Below the pieces are notes generated by a model that did not search any database, was not told where the DNA came from, and saw nothing but the letters and a program-made list of their open reading frames with translations. A DNA stretch of 64,000 nucleotides from RGIG9115 sp045649825 (GTDB lineage: Bacteria; Bacillota; Clostridia; UBA1381): positions 1 through 64,000 of the forward strand of contig JAZRQO010000023.1 of assembly GCA_045649825.1 (NCBI GenBank). Direction: 5' to 3'. Positions 41,777-51,479 of this stretch are shown piece after piece. Every line of letters begins with the position of its first letter. The first letter of the stretch is position 1. Both the position numbers and the translations under genes were made by a program.

Positions 41777-44700
41777 ATGTTAAAGAAATTATTATCACTC
41801 GCTTTAACCAGCACAATGGTGCTTACAACTGTAACTGCATTGTTTGCAACCCCTGCAGGTGCGGCATCGATTCCACCTCTTTTTGATACCTCACGTCATG
41901 TGGTGAAGGTTGACGAAGATTTTGAGGTACATGCTGCAAATGCAGATTATACAAAGGTTTATAAAAACAATGACAAAGTGCCATTTAGTACATTCGAAAA
42001 TTCTGCCGGTGGCGCTATAACTGTTAAGCAGGAAACAAACGGTAACAAGTATGTGCATTTTTCCGGTTCTACAAAAGATTGGAAACAGAGGTTGATTAAA
42101 ACCCAAGTGAACACATCCAATTCTGTTTTGGTCAGCTTTGACTATAGAAATGCAACAGGAAATATTCGAATGGATGTTTCAGGAACCTATAAAGAAACCT
42201 CAAACAACAATGCCATTGTTTCCCTTATTTCTTCAAATGGTACAGTAATTCAAAACCAAGAATCCGAATCATCTACACCTCAGGTAGGCGAAGCAATAAC
42301 TCTTACGAATGGTAAATGGACTAATTTTAAGGCTTATATTATGCCCTCAAAAAGAGCTGTTCAATTCTATATTAATGACGAATATTGGGGTGAAAGCACC
42401 TTCAGAAAAGATCTTGACTATATAACTTCTTTTTGGATAGGTACAGCAAAAAATGCATCGGCAGAAATCGATAATGTATCTGTAATAGATATGGGAACAA
42501 CCAGCGAAACATATTATCATTTTAAAGAAGTAAAGAAGCTTACTTTTGATTACGGAACAGCAGTTCCCTTCACAGAGGAAAAGACTGAAGGCACTGGAAC
42601 TATCACATCCGACGGTACGTTCAAAATGGTATCTAAAAGTAGTCAAAATAACGTAACCAAGCATTACGTGCTTAACTTGAACGAAAATGAAATTCTTACA
42701 GACTATGCAAAAATTTCCTTGGATTGGTATGTAAAGAATGATACCACTGACAGCTATGCCCCCACTATGCATATGTACATAAGAGGAAGTAAGGGCACAT
42801 CAACCGACGACCAGATAGGAACAACAGTGAATTTTACCGAAAGCAATGTAAAGGCAATCAGTGTAGCCGGTGCAAGTACTCAGAGTGTTGTAAAAAGTGG
42901 TCTTGAACAGGGTTGGCATACTACGGAGATTTTGTTGGACCTTAAACAGCATAACATATACTATGTTGTAGACGGTGTAATGTCTAATGCTTACCCGTTC
43001 CGTGTTGACCTGGACAAGATAAAATCCGTTTTCTTCAGAATTTATGCTACATCAGAAAAAGACGAAGCACAGATTGATAACCTCGCTTTCTATAAAGAGG
43101 CAACAGTAAGCTTTGAGCCTCCGGTTGACTATGAGGTTAGTATAGAATCCCTTATAGTTAAAGGTACAGACAGGCAGGGCGATAATTTTGAATTCAACGA
43201 AAAAGCTCAGCCGGACTTTATTCAGACTATTACAAAAGCCGGAAATGCAGAGGTTACTTGCAGAGTGCAGAACAACGTAGAAACTGCAATCACACCTTTT
43301 GTGGCAGCGGCAGTGTATGATGATGAAGGTACGCTTATAAGTGTTGACATTATTAGTAATGTAGCAGTGGCTGCAGGAAAATATAAAGATTATGAGCTTG
43401 ATGTAAAGGTTCCAAGTGGTGTTGGCAACGGTAAGCTTAAGGTTTTTGTGTGGCAGGATGCTGCAAGTCAGCTTCCCCTTTTAGACCGTGCAGCCTGGGT
43501 TTATGATATTGATACAAACGACTTTGTAATTCCTAACATAATCTCTGATAATATGGTTCTTCAGAGAAATTCTGAGGTTAATATATTTGGTAAAGCGCCC
43601 CAGGGCTCTGTTGTAACAGCAACTCTTACAAACCGCAGTAACGAAGTTGTTGCTGAAACTTCCTATACCGTCCCCTCAGGCTCTAACGAATTCTTTGCAG
43701 TGCTTGACTTAACAGAGCAGGATGCAAGCACCGAAAGCCATAAGCTCTCTATCACTTGCGGGGAAAACACACAGGAGTTTGATAGTGTTCTGTTGGGAGA
43801 TGTGTTCTACGGTAGCGGCCAGTCAAATATGACTCGCGGATTCTATTCAGTTAAGGGTGACATTGCAAAAGGTCTTTGCGATAACTACGAGCCTGCAGAG
43901 GGTAGTGGCGAAACATATGATACCCTTGCTAATCAGTACCAGGAAGATTTCAGAACGCTTGCAGATACTCTTAATAATGTGCGTTACTATTCTGTAAAGG
44001 TAGATAACAGCGTTTCACGTGCATCAATTAATCCTGCAACCGTAAAAACGGCTGAGGTATGGACAACTGTAAACCGTTCAACCATTGGTTCTATGTCAGA
44101 AATTCTTGTACGTCTTGCAGGATATATTCAGAGCTTGTCGGATGAACATAAAGATGTTCCTATAGGCGTTGTTATGAGTGCCCAGGGCGGAACAAAGATT
44201 GATAAATGGGTAAGTAAGGATGTGCTTACAGACCACGAAGCATTTGACGGAACACAGGAACGTACTGATTATTATGAGAATAAGCGAAACGACGGCCCCA
44301 ATGTAACCCCCTACCGCTGGGCTTCTCCTTCTGACTTGTATTATGACTGTGTAAGACCCGTTATGCCCTATACATTTAAAGCGGCTGTCTGGTATCAGGG
44401 TGAAAGCGATAATAGTACAAAATACGATAAATACGTTGCGGCTTTGATTGATGAGCATAGAGAAGGCTTCCACAACAAAGATTTACCATTCCTTGTTGTC
44501 CAGTTGCCCGGATTCCAGAATGGACAAAATGTTAGTGACGGTGCTTTCACAGGTTCAGGATTACCTTTGAAGCGACTGATTCAGGAAAATATTAAAAATC
44601 TTACAGACAATGTTTATGTGGTTGTAACAAACGACTCAGGTGACGACGGTAATATACACCCCGCTAATAAAGATATTGTAAGTGACAGACTTGCAAGAAC

Positions 44701-45079
44701 TGTTCTTAATCAGCTCGACGGCGTGGAAATTCCCTATGTAGGACCCAAGTTTGTAAGCGTAAGCTATACAGGTGCGGGAGCTGCCACAGTTAATTTTGGA
44801 GTTGCTGACGGCGGAACCCTCAAAAAGTACGGAACCACACAAGGTTCGAACTTCTTCCAGCTTACTGACGGAACAACATGGTATAAGGTTGACACTTATG
44901 AAGTTTCCGGAAATTCAATAACTCTCAGAGCTTCAACAATGACTACAACTCCCACAGGTGTTCGCTACGCCTACGGACCGGAAATTGTAAAGTGTATTTA
45001 TGCAGATTTCGGCAACGGCGTGAACCTGCCACTTGTACCGTTTGATACAACATTTATAGGTAATACATGGAATAATTAA
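41777..45079 (+). CDS. Secreted sialate-O-acetylesterase-like (SGNH) esterase
   Basis: 1100 aa. Signal peptide MLKKLLSLALTSTMVLTTVTALFATPAGAA. Two lectin-like/concanavalin beta-sandwich repeats follow (about 40-230 and 245-445, each ending with an A-x-IDN motif). A further Ig-like segment is followed by the C-terminal esterase. Block I is GSGQSNM with catalytic Ser about 683, then MSAQGGTKIDKW, VWYQGESDN, and the C-terminal His in DDGNIHPANKD (about 961). Such enzymes remove acetyl groups from sialic acids or xylan/cell-wall glycans. No anchor is seen, so it is probably released or held by its lectin-like domains. Confidence 0.8.
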   Translation: MLKKLLSLALTSTMVLTTVTALFATPAGAASIPPLFDTSRHVVKVDEDFEVHAANADYTKVYKNNDKVPFSTFENSAGGAITVKQETNGNKYVHFSGSTKDWKQRLIKTQVNTSNSVLVSFDYRNATGNIRMDVSGTYKETSNNNAIVSLISSNGTVIQNQESESSTPQVGEAITLTNGKWTNFKAYIMPSKRAVQFYINDEYWGESTFRKDLDYITSFWIGTAKNASAEIDNVSVIDMGTTSETYYHFKEVKKLTFDYGTAVPFTEEKTEGTGTITSDGTFKMVSKSSQNNVTKHYVLNLNENEILTDYAKISLDWYVKNDTTDSYAPTMHMYIRGSKGTSTDDQIGTTVNFTESNVKAISVAGASTQSVVKSGLEQGWHTTEILLDLKQHNIYYVVDGVMSNAYPFRVDLDKIKSVFFRIYATSEKDEAQIDNLAFYKEATVSFEPPVDYEVSIESLIVKGTDRQGDNFEFNEKAQPDFIQTITKAGNAEVTCRVQNNVETAITPFVAAAVYDDEGTLISVDIISNVAVAAGKYKDYELDVKVPSGVGNGKLKVFVWQDAASQLPLLDRAAWVYDIDTNDFVIPNIISDNMVLQRNSEVNIFGKAPQGSVVTATLTNRSNEVVAETSYTVPSGSNEFFAVLDLTEQDASTESHKLSITCGENTQEFDSVLLGDVFYGSGQSNMTRGFYSVKGDIAKGLCDNYEPAEGSGETYDTLANQYQEDFRTLADTLNNVRYYSVKVDNSVSRASINPATVKTAEVWTTVNRSTIGSMSEILVRLAGYIQSLSDEHKDVPIGVVMSAQGGTKIDKWVSKDVLTDHEAFDGTQERTDYYENKRNDGPNVTPYRWASPSDLYYDCVRPVMPYTFKAAVWYQGESDNSTKYDKYVAALIDEHREGFHNKDLPFLVVQLPGFQNGQNVSDGAFTGSGLPLKRLIQENIKNLTDNVYVVVTNDSGDDGNIHPANKDIVSDRLARTVLNQLDGVEIPYVGPKFVSVSYTGAGAATVNFGVADGGTLKKYGTTQGSNFFQLTDGTTWYKVDTYEVSGNSITLRASTMTTTPTGVRYAYGPEIVKCIYADFGNGVNLPLVPFDTTFIGNTWNN

Positions 45080-45104
45080 TTCATTCTAAAGCGTAAACGT
45101 ATTG

Positions 45105-45139
45105 CAGGGCTGTCAACTAATTGACAGCCCTGGATTTTT
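45105..45139 (+). terminator. Terminator of the SGNH esterase gene
   Basis: CAGGGCTGTCAA-ctaa-TTGACAGCCCTG followed by a short T-run. Confidence 0.85.
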
Positions 45140-45251
45140 AGTAGGATCTTTCTTTGACTGATAAAAAATAAGTATAAAAGTTCCGCATTTTATATTACAA
45201 ATATATTACAATTTTTGTCAACAAAATGTAAAATTAGACAAAAAAGCTTTG

Positions 45252-45275
45252 AAAACCGCATAGATATGCGGTTTT
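45252..45275. terminator. Terminator-like hairpin
   Basis: AAAACCGCAT-agat-ATGCGGTTTT in the 680-bp gap before the S-layer gene; the rest of that gap up to 45477 shows nothing definite. Confidence 0.5.
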
Positions 45276-45477
45276 TCGTGTTTTTGTAATTATGAAAAAA
45301 ATTTTAAGCCGCAAAAATTTTTTCAAAAAATACGGAACTTTTTAAAAAAATCGCCGTCTAACGTAGTGTAAGTTGTAAATCAGCTGGCACTTTCCCATTT
45401 GGATTTACGAAAGTTGACGAATAACCGTACATACTTTTACCGTTTTTATGCAATATGTAAAAGCTTTCGTGTTTTTA

Positions 45478-45506
45478 TTGACTTTTGTTTCTTCCTATAG
45501 TAAAAT
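45478..45506 (+). promoter_or_regulatory. S-layer gene promoter P1
   Basis: TTGACT (45478-45483), 17 bp, TAAAAT (45501-45506). Would give a 5' UTR of about 250 nt. Confidence 0.7.
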
Positions 45507-45643
45507 GGGAGTGTGCAGTTTCTTGTAATTGGGTAGAAGCGTTACAGAAATCTGTACGTTATTTCAATTACCGTGGCTGTCCTTTGTGCAGGTAAAGGAT
45601 TTTTGCGGTAATCTTACAGTTTTTTTACAACTGTAAAAAGCAT

Positions 45644-45672
45644 TTGACTTATGTCACCTTGTGTGATATAAT
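45644..45672 (+). promoter_or_regulatory. S-layer gene promoter P2
   Basis: TTGACT (45644-45649), 17 bp, TATAAT (45667-45672). A small hairpin TTACAGTT/AACTGTAA (45614-45636) lies between P1 and P2. Confidence 0.8.
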
Positions 45673-45681
45673 CAATGCGAA

Positions 45682-45736
45682 TATCCGGAACGGGGGAATG
45701 AAAGAGGTCCGTCCGGATAAGTAAAATTCTCTTTCA
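45682..45736 (+). promoter_or_regulatory. Predicted H-type pseudoknot in the S-layer mRNA leader
   Basis: Stem 1: TATCCGGA (45682-45689) with TCCGGATA (45712-45719). Stem 2: TGAAAGAG (45699-45706), inside the loop of stem 1, with CTCTTTCA (45729-45736). Both are perfect 8-bp stems, just upstream of the AAGGAGG ribosome site. Likely an mRNA-stabilising or translational element. Confidence 0.55.
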
Positions 45737-45760
45737 AAAAATTTAAGGAGGAATTGAGAC

Positions 45761-48700
45761 ATGAAATTCAATCTCAAAAAGGTAATTGCATCAGTTGCTG
45801 CTCTTGCTATGTCACTTAGCTGCTTTACTGCTTTTGCTGCTGATTTCTCAGACGTTGAAGCTACAGCATCATACAAGAACGCAATTGACGAACTCGTTGC
45901 TCTTGAAGTAGTTAACGGTTATGAAGACGGAACCTTCAAGCCCGAAGCTGAAATCACAAGAGCAGAAGTAACAAAGATGGTTGTTGCTGCTATGGGCCCC
46001 AGCTACACAGCTGCTGCTGAAAGCAGTGTTGGCACATCTGAGTTCTCAGACGTTAAAGGCCACTGGGCTGCTGGTTACATCAGTGTTGGTGTAGCTCAGA
46101 AGTTCATCAACGGTATGGGTGACGGAACATTCGCTCCCGATGCTAACGTTACATATGCACAGATCGTAAAGATGCTCGTTGCAGCACTCGGTTACGAATC
46201 AGCTGCTAACATCGCTGGCGGATACCCCAACGGTTATATCCAGACAGCTAACCAGATCGGTGTTACAGACGGTGTTGCAGGCGTAAGCGCTGACACAAAT
46301 GTAACAAGAGCACAGGTTGCTCAGCTTATCAGCAATGCACTCGACACACCTCTTGTTGTTGTTGCAAACTGGACAACAAACATTCTTACAGGTGAACCCG
46401 TAGCTGAAACAAAGATTATGGACGGTGAAGAAGGCAGAGCTTATAAGACACTTCTTACAGAGTATCATGATGCATACAAAGTTAAGGGTCGTGTAGACGC
46501 TACTAAGACAACTGATTCTAGCCTTGAAAAGGGTAAAGTAAGATTTGATGTTGAAGTTGCAGATAACTTTGAAAAGTATGCATATGAAGTATACTATGAA
46601 AACGAAACACAGTATTTCGACGAAACTGTAGTTGGTGAAGACCTCAACAATGACACAGACCAGCTCGATACATATGTACCTGTTCAGGTTTCAGTTAAGA
46701 AGGGTTACACATCAGTAAATGCTCTGTATGGCGATCTTAATGTTGAAGATTATCTCTTAACATATGCAGAAGCTATTATCAGAGTAACTCCTGATGATGA
46801 ATATGAGATTCTTACACTCGTACCATACGGTAAGAACGAGATCGTAGAACTCGCTTCTAAAGAATACAACACATATGATGCATTAAACAATGCTCTTTCA
46901 TTCTACATGACAGAAACATCAGCTAGAGCAAAGGCTTACAAGCTCGATAGTGCTGCTCAAATGTATGTAAATGGCAAGCCTCTTGGTGCTGTTTCAGGCA
47001 ACCTCGGTTACCTCGGCGCAGGCAACAAGATTGGTAAGGTTACACTTATCGACACACCTGCTGCAGCTACTGCAAGCAAAGATGGTAAGTTTGACTATGT
47101 AATGGTAACATTCCAGAAGTATGCTATCATCGACAGCACAGCTGTTTCAGGTGACGACATCAAGATTTATTTCGACGATGTTGAATCTGGTGTAGCAAAT
47201 GCTGCTCCTGTTATCATTGACACAACGGATGATGATGCTATCTACTCATTCTACAAAGATGGTGTAGCAGTTGACTTTGAAACACTCAAGGCTGGCGACG
47301 TTGTTCTTATGACATACGATCCTACACTTGCTCCTTCTACATCACCTTACATTTCATTTGACATTTGTGATAAAGTTTTCGATGGTAAAATCGTAGGTAT
47401 CAGAACAGAAAAGGGTCTTCCTGTTTACACAATAGACGGTGCTGAGTACTCATACACAGAAGATACTGATGCTTCAGAAGATCTTGATGCTGGTACAGAA
47501 TATACATTCTATCTCGATAGTTTAGGAAGAATCGTTAAAGCTGAAGAGCTTACAACAGCTAAGAACTTCGGTATCATCGATAGAGTTGCTCAGGATGCTA
47601 ACGGTGACGAAAAGATTAGAATTATAAAGGCTGACGGTACAAGACAGTCATATGACATTAAGCAGACAATCATTACTACAGCAAAAGATATTGCTTATTC
47701 TTCAGGTACAACGCTCAGACAGGTAGTTAACCGCGCTGTATCTTACAAAGTTAACTCAAACGGCGAAGTAGTAGAAGTTACTCCTTTAACAGGTGATTAT
47801 ACATCTGATACAACAGTAGCAGAGCTTGTTGTAGGCGATTATAAAGAATCTTCAATGAAGATTGGTGGCGTATCATTGTCAGATGCAACACAGATAATTG
47901 ACCTTTCAGAAACTGTTACAGTTGCTAGTGATAACTCTTCAGTAACAGAACCTAACACATACATAGCTTCAGACATAAAGGCTGCTTCACTTGCTTCATT
48001 TATTGATGAAGAAGAATACAAGATCCTTGCATTTGATCAGCATCCTACAGATAAGACTTATAGATTTGTTGTTATCCTCCAGGGTAACGATGTAATCACA
48101 GAGCTTACAAACTTTGCTGTAGTTGATTCAGTTAAGAATCTTGAAATCGAAGGCGTTCCAAGAAAGTCTATCTTTGCTTACACAGCAGACAGCAAGGGCG
48201 AACTCGTTGAACTCCTTATTAGCGAATACTGCGTAGGTGCTCCTACATCATTTAACCGTGGTGACGTTGTAGTATTTGCTCTCGACGGCAACGGTGAAAT
48301 CGAAAAGTTCGAAGGTGCAATTGACGCAACAGCTAACGGATCAGTTGATGCTGATGTAGCTGGTAAGATCTTTGCTTTGGAATCAACTCCTGCTGCAACA
48401 GCTGCTAAGATGTTTGCTTTGTCAAGTGCTGAACTTGATTCTGACCCCGATAGTCTTGGTGCATTCTTTGTTAAGTCAGGTATCTCAAGATGGAATGGCT
48501 CAACAGGTAGAGATTACGCTAGAACAGGTTTCGGTATTATCATGGATAAGAAGGGCTCAACTGTAACAATGGCTAAGGCTGTTAAGAGTACTGGTTCAGA
48601 TTATGATTCTGTAACTAAGCAGGACGGCACAACAGAAGCAGATGCTGATGCAAATGACTGGGTAACAGATGAATCACACCTCTATGACCTTTCAATTGCT

Positions 48701-48934
48701 GCTGATGCAAATGTATACGTATACGACTTTGGTAAGAGAGATGCTTCAATGCTTTATGCTGGTAGCATAATCAGCACAGTTGTTCCTTCATCAGAAGTTC
48801 TTGTTAACGGAACTAATGACTTCTACAACTGGACAGATCTTGCAACTGCAAATGTTGTTAAGGCTCCTACCTACGCATTCTACAAGACTGTAGACGGCGA
48901 TATCACAGATATCCTCGTTATCATTCCTGCTTAA
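45761..48934 (+). CDS. S-layer protein with three N-terminal SLH domains
   Basis: 1057 aa. Signal peptide KFNLKKVIASVAALAMSLSCFTAFAA. Three SLH repeats follow: FSDVEATASYKNAIDELVALEVVNGYEDGTFKPEAEITRAEVTKMV; FSDVKGHWAAGYISVGVAQKFINGMGDGTFAPDANVTYAQIVKML; and a degenerate third (YPNGYIQTANQIGVTDGVAGVSADTNVTRAQVAQLI). They bind pyruvylated wall polymer. The remaining ~860 residues are acidic, Thr/Ala-rich beta domains. Tandem promoters, a long leader and strongly uniform codon use suggest very high expression, so this is probably the main S-layer protein. Confidence 0.88.
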   Translation: MKFNLKKVIASVAALAMSLSCFTAFAADFSDVEATASYKNAIDELVALEVVNGYEDGTFKPEAEITRAEVTKMVVAAMGPSYTAAAESSVGTSEFSDVKGHWAAGYISVGVAQKFINGMGDGTFAPDANVTYAQIVKMLVAALGYESAANIAGGYPNGYIQTANQIGVTDGVAGVSADTNVTRAQVAQLISNALDTPLVVVANWTTNILTGEPVAETKIMDGEEGRAYKTLLTEYHDAYKVKGRVDATKTTDSSLEKGKVRFDVEVADNFEKYAYEVYYENETQYFDETVVGEDLNNDTDQLDTYVPVQVSVKKGYTSVNALYGDLNVEDYLLTYAEAIIRVTPDDEYEILTLVPYGKNEIVELASKEYNTYDALNNALSFYMTETSARAKAYKLDSAAQMYVNGKPLGAVSGNLGYLGAGNKIGKVTLIDTPAAATASKDGKFDYVMVTFQKYAIIDSTAVSGDDIKIYFDDVESGVANAAPVIIDTTDDDAIYSFYKDGVAVDFETLKAGDVVLMTYDPTLAPSTSPYISFDICDKVFDGKIVGIRTEKGLPVYTIDGAEYSYTEDTDASEDLDAGTEYTFYLDSLGRIVKAEELTTAKNFGIIDRVAQDANGDEKIRIIKADGTRQSYDIKQTIITTAKDIAYSSGTTLRQVVNRAVSYKVNSNGEVVEVTPLTGDYTSDTTVAELVVGDYKESSMKIGGVSLSDATQIIDLSETVTVASDNSSVTEPNTYIASDIKAASLASFIDEEEYKILAFDQHPTDKTYRFVVILQGNDVITELTNFAVVDSVKNLEIEGVPRKSIFAYTADSKGELVELLISEYCVGAPTSFNRGDVVVFALDGNGEIEKFEGAIDATANGSVDADVAGKIFALESTPAATAAKMFALSSAELDSDPDSLGAFFVKSGISRWNGSTGRDYARTGFGIIMDKKGSTVTMAKAVKSTGSDYDSVTKQDGTTEADADANDWVTDESHLYDLSIAADANVYVYDFGKRDASMLYAGSIISTVVPSSEVLVNGTNDFYNWTDLATANVVKAPTYAFYKTVDGDITDILVIIPA

Positions 48935-48966
48935 TAGAATGTTCATAGGATAAAACCTAATAAATA

Positions 48967-48998
48967 AAGGGCCGACCCGTATGGGTCGGTCTTTTTTT
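48967..48998 (+). terminator. Terminator of the S-layer gene
   Basis: GGCCGACCC-gtat-GGGTCGGTC stem followed by T7. Confidence 0.9.
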
Positions 48999-49026
48999 GT
49001 GTTTAAATATCTAGAGCTACAAAATT

Positions 49027-49058
49027 TGACGGTTTTTCCGCAGGATTTATGATATACT
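49027..49058 (+). promoter_or_regulatory. Extended -10 promoter with shared 15-nt dyad motif, copy 2
   Basis: TGACGGTTTTTCCGC (49027-49041), 11 nt, TATACT (49053-49058) with upstream TG. Identical in motif and spacing to 16863-16894. Confidence 0.55.
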
Positions 49059-49100
49059 TGAACTATAACCGGTTAAAAATATTTTGAGGAGTAATTTATT

Positions 49101-49163
49101 ATGGCTACAGAAACAAAGAAAACAAATGAGGTGACTACATGGAACACAAAAATAACATTTTAG
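49101..49163 (+). CDS. 20-codon upstream ORF overlapping the nozzle-like gene
   Basis: The first ORF after the motif promoter: ATG behind TTGAGGAG, reading MATETKKTNEVTTWN and stopping at 49163. It overlaps the start of the 582-aa gene by 25 nt in another frame. It could be a coupling leader peptide or a real micro-protein; no family is recognisable. Confidence 0.4.
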   Translation: MATETKKTNEVTTWNTKITF

Positions 49164-50887
49164 CTAATTCCCACACGGCTACCATTGATGCTTTTCTTGG
49201 TATCAACCGACGCGTGCGCTCAGGCAAAGGTGAGTTTTTTGATATGGAAAATCTCTCCCACGAAGAATATCCATGCATGCAGTCGATGAAAAGTACTAAG
49301 GATATGGAATTTGATTTGCCTGACGGGGTTGAAGCTGTAAAAATGATTATCCCAAAACGTCTTAATGATGAAATTTCTGGTTTTTCAGGTGTGGTATATA
49401 ACAGCAATACAAGACATTATGAGATATATGTAAATGGTGTATCAAAAAGAAGCGATATAACAGAGTTTACAGATGCAGTTGATTATAACGGTTCTATCAT
49501 AACACTGCCGGAGCTTAAAGGTGTAAACTATATGGCACAAGGCTCTGCTGCTAATGATATTAATATGTATAGGCTCACACCCTACATTTCATTTTATAAT
49601 GACTATACGGGCGAAACCGCAGATACGATCTCGCCAAAAATCTATATCAGCGGCAGTGGCGGTTCAGGAAACGGATATACGTATACATGGTACCAAAATG
49701 TTTTCTGTGCCAATTTTAAAGTGGGCGATGAAATTATCCTTTACGGATTAGATGGTGAATTTAAGGGTAACAATACAATTTATCCACAAAGCAGTACCGA
49801 CTATACAAATATCTCCAGCCCTGTTTCAATTACAATAAAGTCTGTAAGTACTGGAGGCAGTTACTCTAACACAACTATTATACTGACGGTTGAAATAAGA
49901 AATTCGGAAGGAAACATTATAGGATGGGAAAAAGGCTCTGGAAATTCCTATGGCTCAGACGGTAATACAGATTATACCCGTGGCACAATTATGAGAAAAA
50001 TTCCCCGAAGCACTTTCGGATGTGTAGCACATAACAGAATCTGGGCATGCTCTGAAACAGGTGAGGAAATCCTTGCATCTGCGGTTGGCTCACCATTGGA
50101 GTTTTATGAATTGCAGGGGATTTCGTCTGACAGTTGGATAGCTTCCACGGGTACACCAGGAAAATTCACTGGAATTTCTGCCTGGCAAAATCGTGTTGTT
50201 GTATTCAAGCCTGATATAATACACATTGTATATGGAAATCTTCCATCTGACTTTGGCATTGAAAAAACATATGCTGCAGGCTGCATTGACAGTGGAAGTA
50301 TAGCAGAGGCAGGGGGGATGCTTATCTGGCTTTATTATGACGGGTTTTATGCATATTCAGGTAGCAGACCGAAAAGGATTTCTGACAAGCTCCGAACAAA
50401 GTATGTATCGTGCAGGGCTTTTTCAGATGGAAGGCGTTATTATGCAAGATGCGTTAAAGAGGACGGAACCGGAGAATTTCTGATATTTGACACAGAACTT
50501 TCCTTATGGAGCAAAATTTCGGATATTGATGTGGTAACAGGTGACTACTTTGGCGGCAAAGTATATGTTTGCGACAAGACAAAAATATACTGCCTCCAAT
50601 TTGGGGAATATGGAGATTTTTATGCCGAAACTCCCGAGCTTACCTTTGACACCTTTGATGATAAATCAATCATTTATGCTACGATAAGGTGTAAGATAAG
50701 TGACGGATTTTTAAACCTTTACACCAGGGCCAATAACGGTGAATGGGTGCCCCATAAGGGTATCGACAAAACGGGCAAGCATAAGCTCCCCATAAGATAT
50801 GCTCCGGGAGATATTCTTCGCCTCCGTCTTGAAGGGCATGGAAACGTGTGCATAACGGAGATTAAACTTGACATCCTTACCAAATGA
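49139..50887 (+). CDS. Podovirus nozzle/stabilisation-like beta-propeller protein, isolated
   Basis: 582 aa; GAGGTG before the ATG. Starts with an extended arm (IDAFLGINRRVRSGKGEFFDMENLS). Repeated propeller-like blades follow: FGCVAHNRIWACSETGEEILASAVGSPLEFY; TGISAWQNRVVVFKPDIIHIVYGNLPSDFGIEKTYAAGCIDSGSIAEAGGMLIWLYYDGFYAYSGSRPKRISDKL. This pattern resembles P22 gp10/T7 gp12-type tail nozzle or DNA-stabilisation proteins of podoviruses. No capsid, portal, terminase or lysis gene is nearby. It could be a phage remnant or a domesticated gene. Same upstream motif as the gene at 16930. Confidence 0.55.
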   Translation: MEHKNNILANSHTATIDAFLGINRRVRSGKGEFFDMENLSHEEYPCMQSMKSTKDMEFDLPDGVEAVKMIIPKRLNDEISGFSGVVYNSNTRHYEIYVNGVSKRSDITEFTDAVDYNGSIITLPELKGVNYMAQGSAANDINMYRLTPYISFYNDYTGETADTISPKIYISGSGGSGNGYTYTWYQNVFCANFKVGDEIILYGLDGEFKGNNTIYPQSSTDYTNISSPVSITIKSVSTGGSYSNTTIILTVEIRNSEGNIIGWEKGSGNSYGSDGNTDYTRGTIMRKIPRSTFGCVAHNRIWACSETGEEILASAVGSPLEFYELQGISSDSWIASTGTPGKFTGISAWQNRVVVFKPDIIHIVYGNLPSDFGIEKTYAAGCIDSGSIAEAGGMLIWLYYDGFYAYSGSRPKRISDKLRTKYVSCRAFSDGRRYYARCVKEDGTGEFLIFDTELSLWSKISDIDVVTGDYFGGKVYVCDKTKIYCLQFGEYGDFYAETPELTFDTFDDKSIIYATIRCKISDGFLNLYTRANNGEWVPHKGIDKTGKHKLPIRYAPGDILRLRLEGHGNVCITEIKLDILTK

Positions 50888-50988
50888 GGCAATTACAGAT
50901 TCAATTTTTAAAATAATAAAAGTGGTGTTACTTATTTAATATTTGGTTAGTGAAATTAGAGTAATATTAAAAAAAATGCATATAATAT

Positions 50989-51029
50989 TAGTGTACACTA
51001 TTTACAAAGTGTACACTTTCTTGTATAAT
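50989..51029 (+). promoter_or_regulatory. TA promoter with two palindromic operators
   Basis: Palindromes TAGTGTACACTA (50989-51000) and AAAGTGTACACTTT (51006-51019) have centres 18 bp apart. Promoter TTTACA (51001-51006), 17 bp, TATAAT (51024-51029). The sites flank the -35 and fill the spacer, as expected for TA autorepression. Confidence 0.75.
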
Positions 51030-51053
51030 GGGGGTGAAAAGGAGTTGATAGAA

Positions 51054-51479
51054 ATGTTAACTATGAACGCTACGGAAGTAAGAAAGAACTGGAGCGAGGT
51101 TTCGGAAAGTGTTATCCGTGAAAAACCAAAATTTATAAAAAAAACCCGTGATTATATGATGCTTTCCAATATTGATTTTATAAATACACTTTTATCAGGT
51201 TATGAATTTTCAGCCAAGAAATATATTGAAGAAGATGGAAGCGTTACTCTTTCACTTAATGAAATTGCCTTGGTGGAAAATGCACCAACAGAGGAAGAAG
51301 CAATCAGACTTTTATCAAACTCTATATTGGAGTATGCAATGGATTTTTATAATGACTTTAATTTTTGGGCTTCTGCACCCAACAAAAAGTCTGAAATTCC
51401 TTATGTTTTTAAAGCTCTTGCTTTGGATGATGCCGAAAAGATTGGAGAGTGCATCAAATGCCAAGCTGGAGAGAATTAA
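51054..51479 (+). CDS. Probable Phd/YefM-type antitoxin of a TA pair
   Basis: 141 aa from the ATG behind AAAGGAG. The N-terminus MNATEVRKNWSEVSESVIREKPKFIKKTRDYMMLSN has the Phd/YefM look of a DNA-binding antitoxin (short strand, helix, K-F-I-K-K-T-R). It is followed by an acidic helical C-terminal part that should neutralise the toxin. It overlaps the toxin gene by 22 nt. Two palindromic operators lie in the promoter. Larger than classical Phd (about 70-90 aa). Confidence 0.7.
   Translation: MLTMNATEVRKNWSEVSESVIREKPKFIKKTRDYMMLSNIDFINTLLSGYEFSAKKYIEEDGSVTLSLNEIALVENAPTEEEAIRLLSNSILEYAMDFYNDFNFWASAPNKKSEIPYVFKALALDDAEKIGECIKCQAGEN

Noticed and set aside
49000..50900. Complete prophage
   Set aside because: No integrase, terminase, portal, capsid or lysis gene anywhere near; only isolated virion-like genes.
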